DNA of 64,000 nucleotides from NCBI RefSeq assembly GCF_900105395.1, contig NZ_LT629775.1, positions 1-64,000 on the forward strand. Direction: 5' to 3'. The notes beneath the pieces were generated by a model. That model worked only from the letters and a program-made list of their open reading frames with translations. It was not told where the DNA came from and searched no databases. Every line of letters starts with the position of its first letter. Position 1 is the stretch's first letter. Shown piece after piece: positions 57,001 to 64,000 of the stretch. The stretch comes from Streptomyces sp. TLI_053 (lineage in GTDB: Bacteria > Actinomycetota > Actinomycetes > Streptomycetales > Streptomycetaceae). Made by a program: the position numbers and the translations under genes.

Positions 57001-57056
57001 AGAGCAAGTACCTGTGCGGCGAGCGCACTTCCGCGGCTGTGTCTGGGTCTGGACAT
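54027..57056 (-). CDS. Secreted right-handed beta-helix protein with three repeated beta-sandwich modules
   Basis: 1009 residues, ATG 57056 with AGGAG upstream. Signal peptide at 1-37 (basic SRPRHSRGSALAAQ, hydrophobic VLALITVVTGLVVAG, likely cut after SATA). Residues 38-290 and 450-700 form a parallel beta-helix (VQVHRGSNITFTGVTVTHVG, TIDHNDIGHTPYSGVSVG), with a WGWGWSSPCEDQ loop likely at an active site. A roughly 110-residue module occurs three times (about 315-430, 770-880, 890-1009): Y-x-G-W, D-VHA-x-GD-, TFTGT, SETN-DQG, then L-GxHTxxxxK-xG and a DGF/DGY end. This fits an extracellular glycosidase or lyase with carbohydrate-binding modules. Monocistronic. Confidence 0.82.
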   Translation of the reverse strand: MSRPRHSRGSALAAQVLALITVVTGLVVAGTGGASATATSLYVSPTGSGGVCSVSSPCNLDGVKARVAALAPTMNADINIVLRGGTYRLDSTLNLGVKDSGRNGHTVVWAAYPGETPVLSGARRVSGFTLRDPNQGIYRASVPAGTQSRQLFVNGQRAQRARSTVDPAGFTLTATGFATADGSYRSLTNPSAVEVIDNNAWKHMRCPLASITEADSSGSNLNVEPTCFANNSTAVISRGFPFNGSGLPSLSGVTYLENAYQLLDEPGEFYLDSAAGQLYYKPRPGEDLATADVELPVLERLLDASGTPGHLSPIDDTNAAVRYTGSAWEAYGPGRNLGDLYDTVHATKVNGDSVSYTFTGTGVDVMSETNSDEGAADIYIDGTWVQNINAWNTDRLSQQVIASVTDLPKGQHTVTLVKTGGEFLVVDGFTVLPDPIAPVHDVAFRGLHFAHTTWNGPSTTGYVDNQAGVLWDSAPEHNPVRIPAAVQVHRGSNITFTGVTVTHVGGAGIDLADGTQHSSVIGSFIDDASGGGISVGEVDDYYLTDTRRMTTGDTISQNWISRVGQDYSDAVGVWAGYTRDLTIDHNDIGHTPYSGVSVGWGWGWSSPCEDQASQGLPYCARGTIYAQGNRVLYNHIHDVMQVLHDGGPIYTNGGQGDGSVRSEVAGNVIEAGNHTNFMLYHDEGSSYWNTHDNVVRFNGQWWTGMWTPTIHDIVGYRNYSDLKDYDYNRGTNVTMDPAISPTDGVWPPAAKAIIAAVGPDATRSPLAGRMDDDDTAIDYTGAWNATGGRGKGEYLDNVHSASRDGDSASLTFAGTSVAVVGDKNSDQGLVEIFIDGESRGLVDTSRGTSEGRQVQVRIYSSDTLAPGTHTVQVVKRSGTRMVLDGFQVNAVVNDTSPAIDYGGQSWVHYTYRGFGDLADDVHATTANGDTATVTFTGTAITVLSETNRDQGTIAVNLDGVVQPSVNTYSAARHAQQPVYTATSLRPGRHTLTLTKTGGTWMLIDGYRIQ

Positions 57057-58882
57057 GAAGCTCCTCGGCTCGAGTCCATGGGTGGGTGGAGGGGGCAGAC
57101 TGGGAAGCGAAGAGACCGAGGCCTCGGCGACCTCTTGAACGGCGTGAAGGCGGACAGCCGCAGGGCGGCGGCTCGGTCTTCCGGGTAATGGACTGTCCGC
57201 TCGGACCGTTCCGTCACGGTGCTGTTGGCGCGGCCCATCCCGTACAGGGGCCAGCGCCTACGCGTGACCCGCACGCGATTGACCCGGCCTGGCCTGTAGA
57301 CCAAACCCGAGAACACCCCGTGGCGCGCGGTAGCCGTATTCCTTTACTGCGTCTAGATGTCCTATGTATTAACGCGCAGCCGGTGCCCCTTGTCTAGGGA
57401 GTCGTCAAAAGAACCAGTAGAGAGGCAGGCCAACCAGAGTGGATCACTTCATACATCCGATCAATGGGCATCGACGGGCTTCGCGGCCACGAGACGCATC
57501 AGCACGCGACCGGTGGCCTTACTGATCGTTTCAGGTTGAGGCGTGGAGCTTGCAGGCGAGTTGGAGCAGGCCCCGGCCCTGCCCCGGAGGGAGTCGTGGG
57601 CGATGCCGCAGTGGGTGTTCAAGGGCACGGTCGCCACCCCACTGCGGCAGGCGACCGTTACGTGTCGCGGTTTGCCCGCGGTCGGCGACCAGGGTGGCAG
57701 GGCCCTCCGTGAACCGGCCGGACGACATCCGGCTGCCGGAGGGTTCTGGCGGCGTCTCAGCGGCTGCCGCCGGCCTGCGCGCCGGCCAACGGGGCAGCCC
57801 ACCGACGGAGGACCCAGTGGTGCTTGCCGTCCGGGCCGGCCCAGGAAGGTCAGGTGCGCGCGGACCCTTCGAACCACCGACGTGTGAACCGCCGGGCGCG
57901 GCAAACTCCGGCCCGCCGCGCCGCGCGACCTGCACTCAGCCCACCAAGAACAGACCGCACGTCCTCAACGACGTTGCCACAGAGACGCTTCGCCTGATCG
58001 GCGGTTCAGCACCACTGGTTGGGACGGTCGCCATCTTGCAGGTCCGGAACCGCTCCCACCACTATCCGCTGAGCACTGGACGGCGCGCACCAGGAGCGGG
58101 CGTCCACCGCCCACCGGATTGCGCCCGTCACGTCAACAACGAATCCGTCGGCCAAGGGGCCGTTGACACGCCTCGAACCGTACTGGGCCTCGCAGCGCTT
58201 CACCTCGGTCCTTCGGACGGAAGCAGTGGAGGTGCTCTCGCGGTTGGCGGAGGCCGAGTTGGAGCAGCCGAGGCGCGGTGCGTGCAGGCTGCGGATCGTG
58301 CTGCCCTCGGTGGAGTCCGCGCACCGTAAGATGCCGGCGGAGGCGGTCGATCGGGTCGGGTCGTCACTCCGGGAGACCTGCCGTAAGGCTCATGCGGGCA
58401 GTGTCGACGACCTCGGCGTTGCAACCTTCCCCGATACGACGGGAAACCCCCGGTGCCGGCTCGGATGCATGAACTCAGAGGGCGACTGCCCCGATACTCC
58501 GGACTGTGGAAGCGGGCACCCTGAGGACGGATCGTGGCGTGCGGCACGGGACGCCCCAGTAGGTCATCCCGGATCCGCTTCCGGGGGCGCGCGAGGACCT
58601 TTGGCGCGCCGGGTGGCTCGCCCGGAGGGTTGACAGCCCCCAGGACCGCTGCATGAATAGGTCCCACGCGGTGACTCCAATCGAGGTCCCGCTCGCTGAG
58701 AACTTTCGCCCCCGGACACGTTCGTCGAACGAGCGGCGAAGTCACCCCGCCGGCTTTCCTGTGGCGCCGATGCGCCCAAGCCGCGAACGATCCCACGTTC
58801 ACAAGCCTCCGGGCGCGCCCCTGGTCGGCTCCGGCACAGCTCCGGTCGGCGTGAACGACTTTCGGCAAGAAGGAGAGACCCA
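57057..58882. other. Long interval without convincing genes
   Basis: 1.8 kb. 57330-57460 is AT-richer and may hold the promoter of the beta-helix gene. The open frames further right (57460-58630) are short, mutually overlapping and Arg/Pro-rich. A plus-strand piece near 58190-58340 (EVLSRLAEAELEQPRRGACR) looks slightly gene-like but has no family. I interpret the tract as a border between the secreted-enzyme gene and the PKS cluster, perhaps with decayed genes. Confidence 0.45.
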
Positions 58883-59086
58883 ATGGTGACCGTGTTCCTC
58901 GAGGGCGGCCCGGAGGACCTGGACCCGCGGGTGAGACAGGTGAACGGCCGTGAGGCTCCGGAGAAGGTGTCAGTGCCGTTCGGCGGGCGTCAGCATCACT
59001 TCGAGTCTACCGGGGAGAGCACGGCCGTCGACGGCCGTGAAGTCCCGGTCCTGCGGTGGACCTACAGCACGGCGATCGCCGAGTAG
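58883..59086 (+). CDS. DUF5988 family protein
   Basis: 67 residues, ATG 58883 with AAGGAGA 11 bases upstream. Pattern VFLEGGPEDL, then KVSVPFGGRQHHFESTGE and LRWTYSTAIAE. Members are small proteins repeatedly found at the edges of polyketide and nonribosomal peptide clusters. It ends 15 bases before the PKS start, so the two are cotranscribed. Role unknown, perhaps a cluster-specific accessory factor. Confidence 0.75.
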   Translation: MVTVFLEGGPEDLDPRVRQVNGREAPEKVSVPFGGRQHHFESTGESTAVDGREVPVLRWTYSTAIAE

Positions 59087-59101
59087 CCCGGGAGGTGTGT
59101 G

Positions 59102-62100
59102 GTGTCTGCATCGAATGTCGTGCCCATCGCGATCATCGGAATCGGCTGTCGTTTCCCAGGGTCGGTGCGCTCCGCATCCGGACTGTGGGCCCTCGCCGCA
59201 GGCGGGTACCGGACTGCGGGGCCCGTTCCTCCGCAGCGGTGGGACGCGTCCGCTCTGGCCGCCGTACACGATCCGGACGAAGCCCGCGCTGCCGGGTGGG
59301 GATGCTTCATCGACGGGGATCCCTGGGCATGGGACCCGTACGCGCTCTCCGTCGCGCCGAGCGAGCGCGAATCGGTCGACCCGCAGTTCAGGCTCCTCGC
59401 CGAGGTGGCGTGGGAGGCGGTGGAGCACGCCGGTATCCCGACGGACCGCATCCGCGGTTCCCGAACCGGCGTCTACATGGGTACCTACGCGCCCGACAAC
59501 CTGTTCCGGGAGGCCCGACCGCCTGAGGAGGCCCCCAACAGCCCTTACCTGTTCGGGAACTTCACGGCCGGGGCGGCGGGGCGCATCGCATTCGCGATGG
59601 ACCTGCGAGGCCCGGTCATGGTGATCAGCACGCACTGCTCGTCCGGGCTCGTCGCGGTGGACAGCGCGTGCGCGGCGCTGACGCTGGGCGAGTGCGACAC
59701 CGCCCTGGCCGGTGCGGTACTGCTGATGCTGTCGCCGCAAACGCACGTGCTGGAGGCGCCGTTGCTGCTGTCCCGAAGCGGTGCGTGCCACGCCTTCGAC
59801 GCGCGGGCGGACGGCTACGTGCGCGGTGAGGGCGCCGGAGTGCTCCTCCTCAAACGCCTCACGGACGCAAAGCGAGACGGCGACCGGGTGCTGGCGGTCA
59901 TCCGGGGCAGCGCAGTGAACAACGACGGGCAGTCCAGCCGGCTCACCGCGCCCTCAACCGAGATGCAGCAGCAGGTCTTCCGAACCGCCGTAGAACGCGC
60001 CGAGATCGATGCGGGTGATGTCGGTCTGGTCGAGGCTCACGGGCCGGGCACCGCCGTCGGTGATCCTGTCGAGTACGCCTCGATCGACGCCGTGTACGGC
60101 AGCGGCCGCGGCCGGTGCGCGCTGGGGTCGGTCAAGACGAACATCGGCCACTGCGAACCGGTGTCGGGCATCGCCGGAGCCATCAAGGCGGTGGAATGCC
60201 TGCGCCGCGGCCTGGTCGTGCCCAACGCCGGCTTCCGACAGTGGAACCCGTCGATCCCCCGCGACGACGCCTCGCGGCTCTTCGTGCCCACCCGGCTGGC
60301 CCACTGGCCGGTGGCCGACACTCCCAGGCTGGCCGCAGTGTGCTCCTACGGGGTCAGCGGCACCAACGCGCACCTGGTGCTGGAGGCACCACCCCGGTAC
60401 ACGCGCGCCACCCGTCGTGCCCCGACCGACGGACGGCCCCGACTCCTGCCGCTGTCCGCGACGTCGTCCGCCTCACTGAGCCTGGCCGCCGGAAACCTGG
60501 CGCACTGGCTAGGAGGAGAAGGAGCCGACACACCTCTGGACGACATCGTCCACACCCTGGCCGTACGGCGCTCGCACGCCGAGCAGCGACTGTGCGTCGT
60601 CGCCCGCGACCGGCACCAACTCGCCACCGGCGTAGAAGCGTTCGCCGAGGGAACGGAGCATCCGAATGTAGTCGCGGGCGGCACGATCCTGCCGCCCGCG
60701 CACCCCGGACCGGTGTTCGTCTACACGGGCCAGGGCTCCCAGCGGGTGGGCATGTGCCAGGGCGTGCTCCGTGAGGAGCCCGTGTTCCAGGACGTGATCG
60801 GCCGCCTCGAGCCGCTGATCGCCGCGGAGGCTGACTTCTCGCTGCGGCGGGTGCTCACCCACCCCGAGCAACTGACCGGGCTGGCCCGTATCCAGCCCAC
60901 CCTGTTCGCCGTCCAGCTCGCGCTCACCGCGATGTGGCAGTCCTGGGGCGTCGAACCGTCCGCAGTGATCGGACAGTCGCTGGGAGAAGTAGCCGCCGCC
61001 GTCGTCGCCGGAGCGCTGACCCTGGAGGACGGGGTGAAGGTGATCTGCCGCCGCTCCGCTCGGCTGGCCACCATTACCGGAGGCGCGATGGCCTCCGTCC
61101 TCCTGGACGCCGACTCCGTGCGCAAGGCGCTGCGCCAGAAGCAGGCGGACCAGGTCAGCCTCGCCGTGCTGACCGGCCCCGGCGCCACCGTGGTATCCGG
61201 GGACGCCCAGCAGGTCGCCGCCCTGACGGCCCGCTGGGAGGCCGCAGGAGTACCTGCCCGCCTGATCGACGTCGACGTCGCCTCCCACAGTGCCCAGGTC
61301 GAACCCATCCTCGTCGACCTCGGCCAGGCCCTGTCAGACATCCGCCCTGCCACCGCGACCATCCCGCTGTACTCGACCGTCACCCACGACCCCCTCACCC
61401 CCGGCCCTCTCGATGCCGCGTACTGGGTGCGCAACCAACGCGACACCGTCCGCTTCCATCCCGCCGTCGAGTCCGCGCTCGGGCGCGGACACCGGGTGTT
61501 CGTCGAGTGCACCGCCCACCCCCTGGCCGTTCGCCCCATCCAGGACTCCGCGCGCCGACTGGGCATCCACGATGTCGTCGCCATCGGCACCCTGCGCGAG
61601 GGAACCGACGACCAGAGCGCCTTCCTCACCCATCTCGCAGCCCTGCACTGCGCCGGACATCACGGAATCGACTGGCTCCGCCACTCGCAGGGCGAACTGG
61701 CCGACGTCCCCACCACCTCCTGGAACCGGGAGCGACACGGCGGCGACCGGACGCCGTACCGCCTCATCGCGCCCCACCTGGTCGGTGCTGCTGAGCACCC
61801 TCTGCTCGGGGGCGAGGTCCGTGACCCGGAGCGGGCCGGCCGCTGGCTCTGGCAGACCCCGATCGGTCCGACCCGCCTGCCCTGGCTGGCTGACCACCAA
61901 GTGGCCGGCACGCCGGTCCTGCCCGGCACCGCCTTCGCCGAGATGATCCTGGCAGCCGGATCCCGCGCCTTCGGCACCGCCCACGTCCGCGCCAGCCGCG
62001 TGCAAGTGTCACACCCTCTGGTCCTCGACCCCGAACCCCTGGTCACCACCACGCTGGTCACGGACGGCGGCACCGCGCGCGTGGAGATCGTCACACACAC

Positions 62101-64000
62101 CGAACAGGGAACCGTGACGCACGCCCGCGGCACAGTCACCCGGTACACCCCGGCGGGCACCGCCACTGAGTACGACGCGACGCATGACCCCGACACGGCC
62201 GCATGGCACGACAGCCCGCCGGAAAGCCTCCACCGTCACCTTCGCGAACACCGCGACGTCTTCCACGGCCCCGCGTTCACCGCCATCGACCACATCCGTA
62301 CCGACCCCGAGCGGGACGAGGCCGTCGCCGGGCTCCGTCTGGCCCCCTCCGCACGGGTCTCCTCCCACGCGCTGCTCCTGCACCCCGCCCTGGCCGACGA
62401 ACTTGTCCAGGTCGTCGCCTCCGTGTGGCTGGACCACCACGTCGTCGAACCCGGCCCCGTCGTCGTCGCCGGATTCGACGACGTGATCGTCCTCGGAAGC
62501 GCCGCGCACGCCCGCACAGCGCACGTGCGGATCGACGAGGCCGACGAGCTCACCTGCTCCGCCACGGCCCGCCTGCTCACCGCCGACGGCACCTTGGTGG
62601 CCGAGATCCGCGGCCTGCGCCTGGCCAACATCACCCCGCCCGCCCAACGGTTCGCCTCCCGTCTGTCCCACCTGGCCTGGGTTCCCGAACCCGCCCGACA
62701 GGACGACAGCGCCCGATCCGTGGCCCACTGGCTGCTCCTCACCGACCCGAGCCAACCGTGGTCCCGGGAACTGGCGGAGGTCCTGCGCCGACGCGGCGCC
62801 GACACCAGCCGGCTGTCCCGAAACGAAGCCTCGACGGCCCTGCTGGCCCCGAAGGCCTACGAGGGCGTCGTATTCATCACTGCCCGGCCCGGGCCCGGGC
62901 ACGACCCCTCACGCGCCGCCTACGAGGAGACGGCCGCGCTCGTCGCCGTGGTGCGACGGCTCGCTGCCCTCCGACGTCCACCGCGCCTCATGGTACTCAC
63001 CCGCACCTCGGCCGACGCCGACCCCGCGGCATCCCTGGCTGCAGCAGGACTCGGCGGACTGCTGCGCACGGCTGCCTACGAGCATCCCGAACTCGCAGCG
63101 AGCTCGCTCGCATTCGGCCCGGACACGCCGCTCGACACCGTCGCCGACGAACTGCTGAACCCCGGTCCACCCTTCGCTCAGACCTGGCTGCGGCCCGACG
63201 GCCGACACGTCGCCCGCATCTGCCCCGGAGGCGACACTCCGCCGCCCGGTGCGGGATCCGTCCTGGTACGCCCGCAAGCGTCGTACGTCGTCACCGGAGC
63301 CATGGGCGGCCTGGGCCTGGTCACCGTCGAGTGGTTGGCCGGGCACGGCGCCGAGCGCGTCATAGCCTGCGCGCGCTCCGCCCCCACCGGGCCCACCGCC
63401 GCCCGCCTGACCGCGTTGCGCCGGGCGGGCGCCGAGGTGGAGGTCGTCCTCGGCGACATCGCCCACCCCGCCGTCGCCGCACGCTGCGTGCAAGCGGCGA
63501 CCGCCCGAGGCGCGCTCCTCAAGGGCGTGCTCCACTGCGCCGGCGTGGTCGAGGACGCCACCCTCGGCTCCCTGGACGACGCGCTCCTGGAACGCGTCTG
63601 GCGGGGCAAGGCAGCCGGGGCCTGGACGCTCCACGAGGCCACCGCCGGGCATGACCTCGACCACTTCGTCCTCTTCTCCTCCGAAGCCTCCCTCCTCGGC
63701 TCCCCCGGCCAGGGCGGCTACGCCGCCGCCAACGCCTTTCTCGACGCCCTGGCCCTCTGGCGCCGATCACACGCTCTGCCTGCCACAGCCGTCCAGTGGG
63801 GAGCATGGCGAGACGTAGGCCGCGGCCAGCACCTGGCTGCCCGGGGCTTCCTGACCATCAGCCCCGCCGACGGCATGGACGCCCTCGAACGCATCCTCGC
63901 GGCCGGCCACACCACCACCGCCTACTCCCCATTGGACGCACACCGCTGGACCGCCCCCTACCCGCACCTGCGGCACTCCCCACTGATGGCCGCGATCCTC
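59102..64000 (+). CDS. Type I polyketide synthase (KS-AT-DH-KR, 3' end beyond window)
   Basis: At least 1633 residues from GTG 59102 (GGAGG 7 bases upstream). KS: Cys179 in STHCSSGL instead of the usual DTACSSSL, His313 in EAHGPGT, His350 in KTNIGHCEP, so the triad is complete. AT: GQSLGE with Ser626 and VASHS with His729, a motif associated with methylmalonyl-CoA. DH: H932QVAGTPVLP and Asp1099 in LHPALADE. No ER is seen. KR: TGAMGGLG from 1398 and Tyr1540 in GGYAAAN; no Trp of the A-type is seen, so a B-type ketoreductase is likely. The N-terminus lacks a docking coil. ACP and later domains lie outside the window. It could be modular or iterative. Confidence 0.93.
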   Translation, partial: MSASNVVPIAIIGIGCRFPGSVRSASGLWALAAGGYRTAGPVPPQRWDASALAAVHDPDEARAAGWGCFIDGDPWAWDPYALSVAPSERESVDPQFRLLAEVAWEAVEHAGIPTDRIRGSRTGVYMGTYAPDNLFREARPPEEAPNSPYLFGNFTAGAAGRIAFAMDLRGPVMVISTHCSSGLVAVDSACAALTLGECDTALAGAVLLMLSPQTHVLEAPLLLSRSGACHAFDARADGYVRGEGAGVLLLKRLTDAKRDGDRVLAVIRGSAVNNDGQSSRLTAPSTEMQQQVFRTAVERAEIDAGDVGLVEAHGPGTAVGDPVEYASIDAVYGSGRGRCALGSVKTNIGHCEPVSGIAGAIKAVECLRRGLVVPNAGFRQWNPSIPRDDASRLFVPTRLAHWPVADTPRLAAVCSYGVSGTNAHLVLEAPPRYTRATRRAPTDGRPRLLPLSATSSASLSLAAGNLAHWLGGEGADTPLDDIVHTLAVRRSHAEQRLCVVARDRHQLATGVEAFAEGTEHPNVVAGGTILPPAHPGPVFVYTGQGSQRVGMCQGVLREEPVFQDVIGRLEPLIAAEADFSLRRVLTHPEQLTGLARIQPTLFAVQLALTAMWQSWGVEPSAVIGQSLGEVAAAVVAGALTLEDGVKVICRRSARLATITGGAMASVLLDADSVRKALRQKQADQVSLAVLTGPGATVVSGDAQQVAALTARWEAAGVPARLIDVDVASHSAQVEPILVDLGQALSDIRPATATIPLYSTVTHDPLTPGPLDAAYWVRNQRDTVRFHPAVESALGRGHRVFVECTAHPLAVRPIQDSARRLGIHDVVAIGTLREGTDDQSAFLTHLAALHCAGHHGIDWLRHSQGELADVPTTSWNRERHGGDRTPYRLIAPHLVGAAEHPLLGGEVRDPERAGRWLWQTPIGPTRLPWLADHQVAGTPVLPGTAFAEMILAAGSRAFGTAHVRASRVQVSHPLVLDPEPLVTTTLVTDGGTARVEIVTHTEQGTVTHARGTVTRYTPAGTATEYDATHDPDTAAWHDSPPESLHRHLREHRDVFHGPAFTAIDHIRTDPERDEAVAGLRLAPSARVSSHALLLHPALADELVQVVASVWLDHHVVEPGPVVVAGFDDVIVLGSAAHARTAHVRIDEADELTCSATARLLTADGTLVAEIRGLRLANITPPAQRFASRLSHLAWVPEPARQDDSARSVAHWLLLTDPSQPWSRELAEVLRRRGADTSRLSRNEASTALLAPKAYEGVVFITARPGPGHDPSRAAYEETAALVAVVRRLAALRRPPRLMVLTRTSADADPAASLAAAGLGGLLRTAAYEHPELAASSLAFGPDTPLDTVADELLNPGPPFAQTWLRPDGRHVARICPGGDTPPPGAGSVLVRPQASYVVTGAMGGLGLVTVEWLAGHGAERVIACARSAPTGPTAARLTALRRAGAEVEVVLGDIAHPAVAARCVQAATARGALLKGVLHCAGVVEDATLGSLDDALLERVWRGKAAGAWTLHEATAGHDLDHFVLFSSEASLLGSPGQGGYAAANAFLDALALWRRSHALPATAVQWGAWRDVGRGQHLAARGFLTISPADGMDALERILAAGHTTTAYSPLDAHRWTAPYPHLRHSPLMAAIL

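Noticed and set aside
57461..58329. Overlapping small frames right of the beta-helix gene
   Set aside because: Short, on both strands, without starts or motifs; treated as non-coding or debris.
1..64000. cas1, cas2 and tniQ genes
   Set aside because: Looked for and not seen in any frame; they may lie outside the window.
1..64000. tRNA or rRNA genes and telomere-type palindrome arrays
   Set aside because: No cloverleaf, rRNA stretch or terminal palindrome cluster was recognised by eye.

Overview
The window is about 70% GC DNA with actinomycete codon usage, frequent GTG starts and many Streptomycetaceae-type gene families (DUF6308, DUF6083, DUF6879, DUF5753, DUF5988, tap/tpg). It most likely comes from the arm or end region of a linear Streptomyces/Kitasatospora chromosome, or from a linear plasmid. 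Most of it is accessory DNA. Two genes carry single-base phase breaks in G/C runs (about 101-105 and about 13860-13890), so homopolymer errors in the assembly are possible.

Layout. 1-7.2 kb: tyrosine recombinase (cut by the window edge), DUF6308, a MazG-like protein, an overlapping carrier-protein/XRE/ImmA operon, a thymidylate-synthase-like enzyme, and a convergent protein resembling the helical domain of 5-hmdU DNA kinase. The last two suggest pyrimidine or DNA-base hypermodification. 7.3-12 kb: 5'-truncated helicase, zinc-ribbon/GIY-YIG-like protein, DUF3223 protein, and a duplicated zinc-ribbon gene with one dead copy. 12-16.3 kb: very large HEAT-like protein with a C-terminal PD-(D/E)XK nuclease, a candidate defence gene. 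16.5-20.1 kb: tpg and tap, the linear-replicon telomere genes, plus one upstream gene. 20.3-24.7 kb: regulators and remnants. 25.2-30.6 kb: RecD2-like helicase, SLOG protein, DUF6083 protein, XRE. 31.1-37.1 kb: an overlapping kinase / ATP-grasp / radical SAM operon with a trailing NUDIX gene and a divergent XRE-TPR regulator. This is an unrecognised biosynthetic or modification cassette.

40.2-51.1 kb is the highlight. A Mu/Tn7-type DD(35)E transposase and its AAA+ partner are the last genes of an overlapping operon with a complete type I-E Cascade (cse1, cse2, cas7, cas5, cas6e). cas3 lies upstream, and a short degenerate CRISPR-like array is divergent from it. No cas1, cas2 or tniQ is visible. 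This looks like a CRISPR-associated transposon of subtype I-E. An IS256-family element with an 8-bp target duplication sits on the last CRISPR-like repeat.

52.5-64 kb looks like specialised metabolism: a class I terpene synthase, a secreted beta-helix protein with three repeated sandwich modules, a DUF5988 gene, and the start of a large type I PKS (KS-AT-DH-KR so far) that runs off the right edge.
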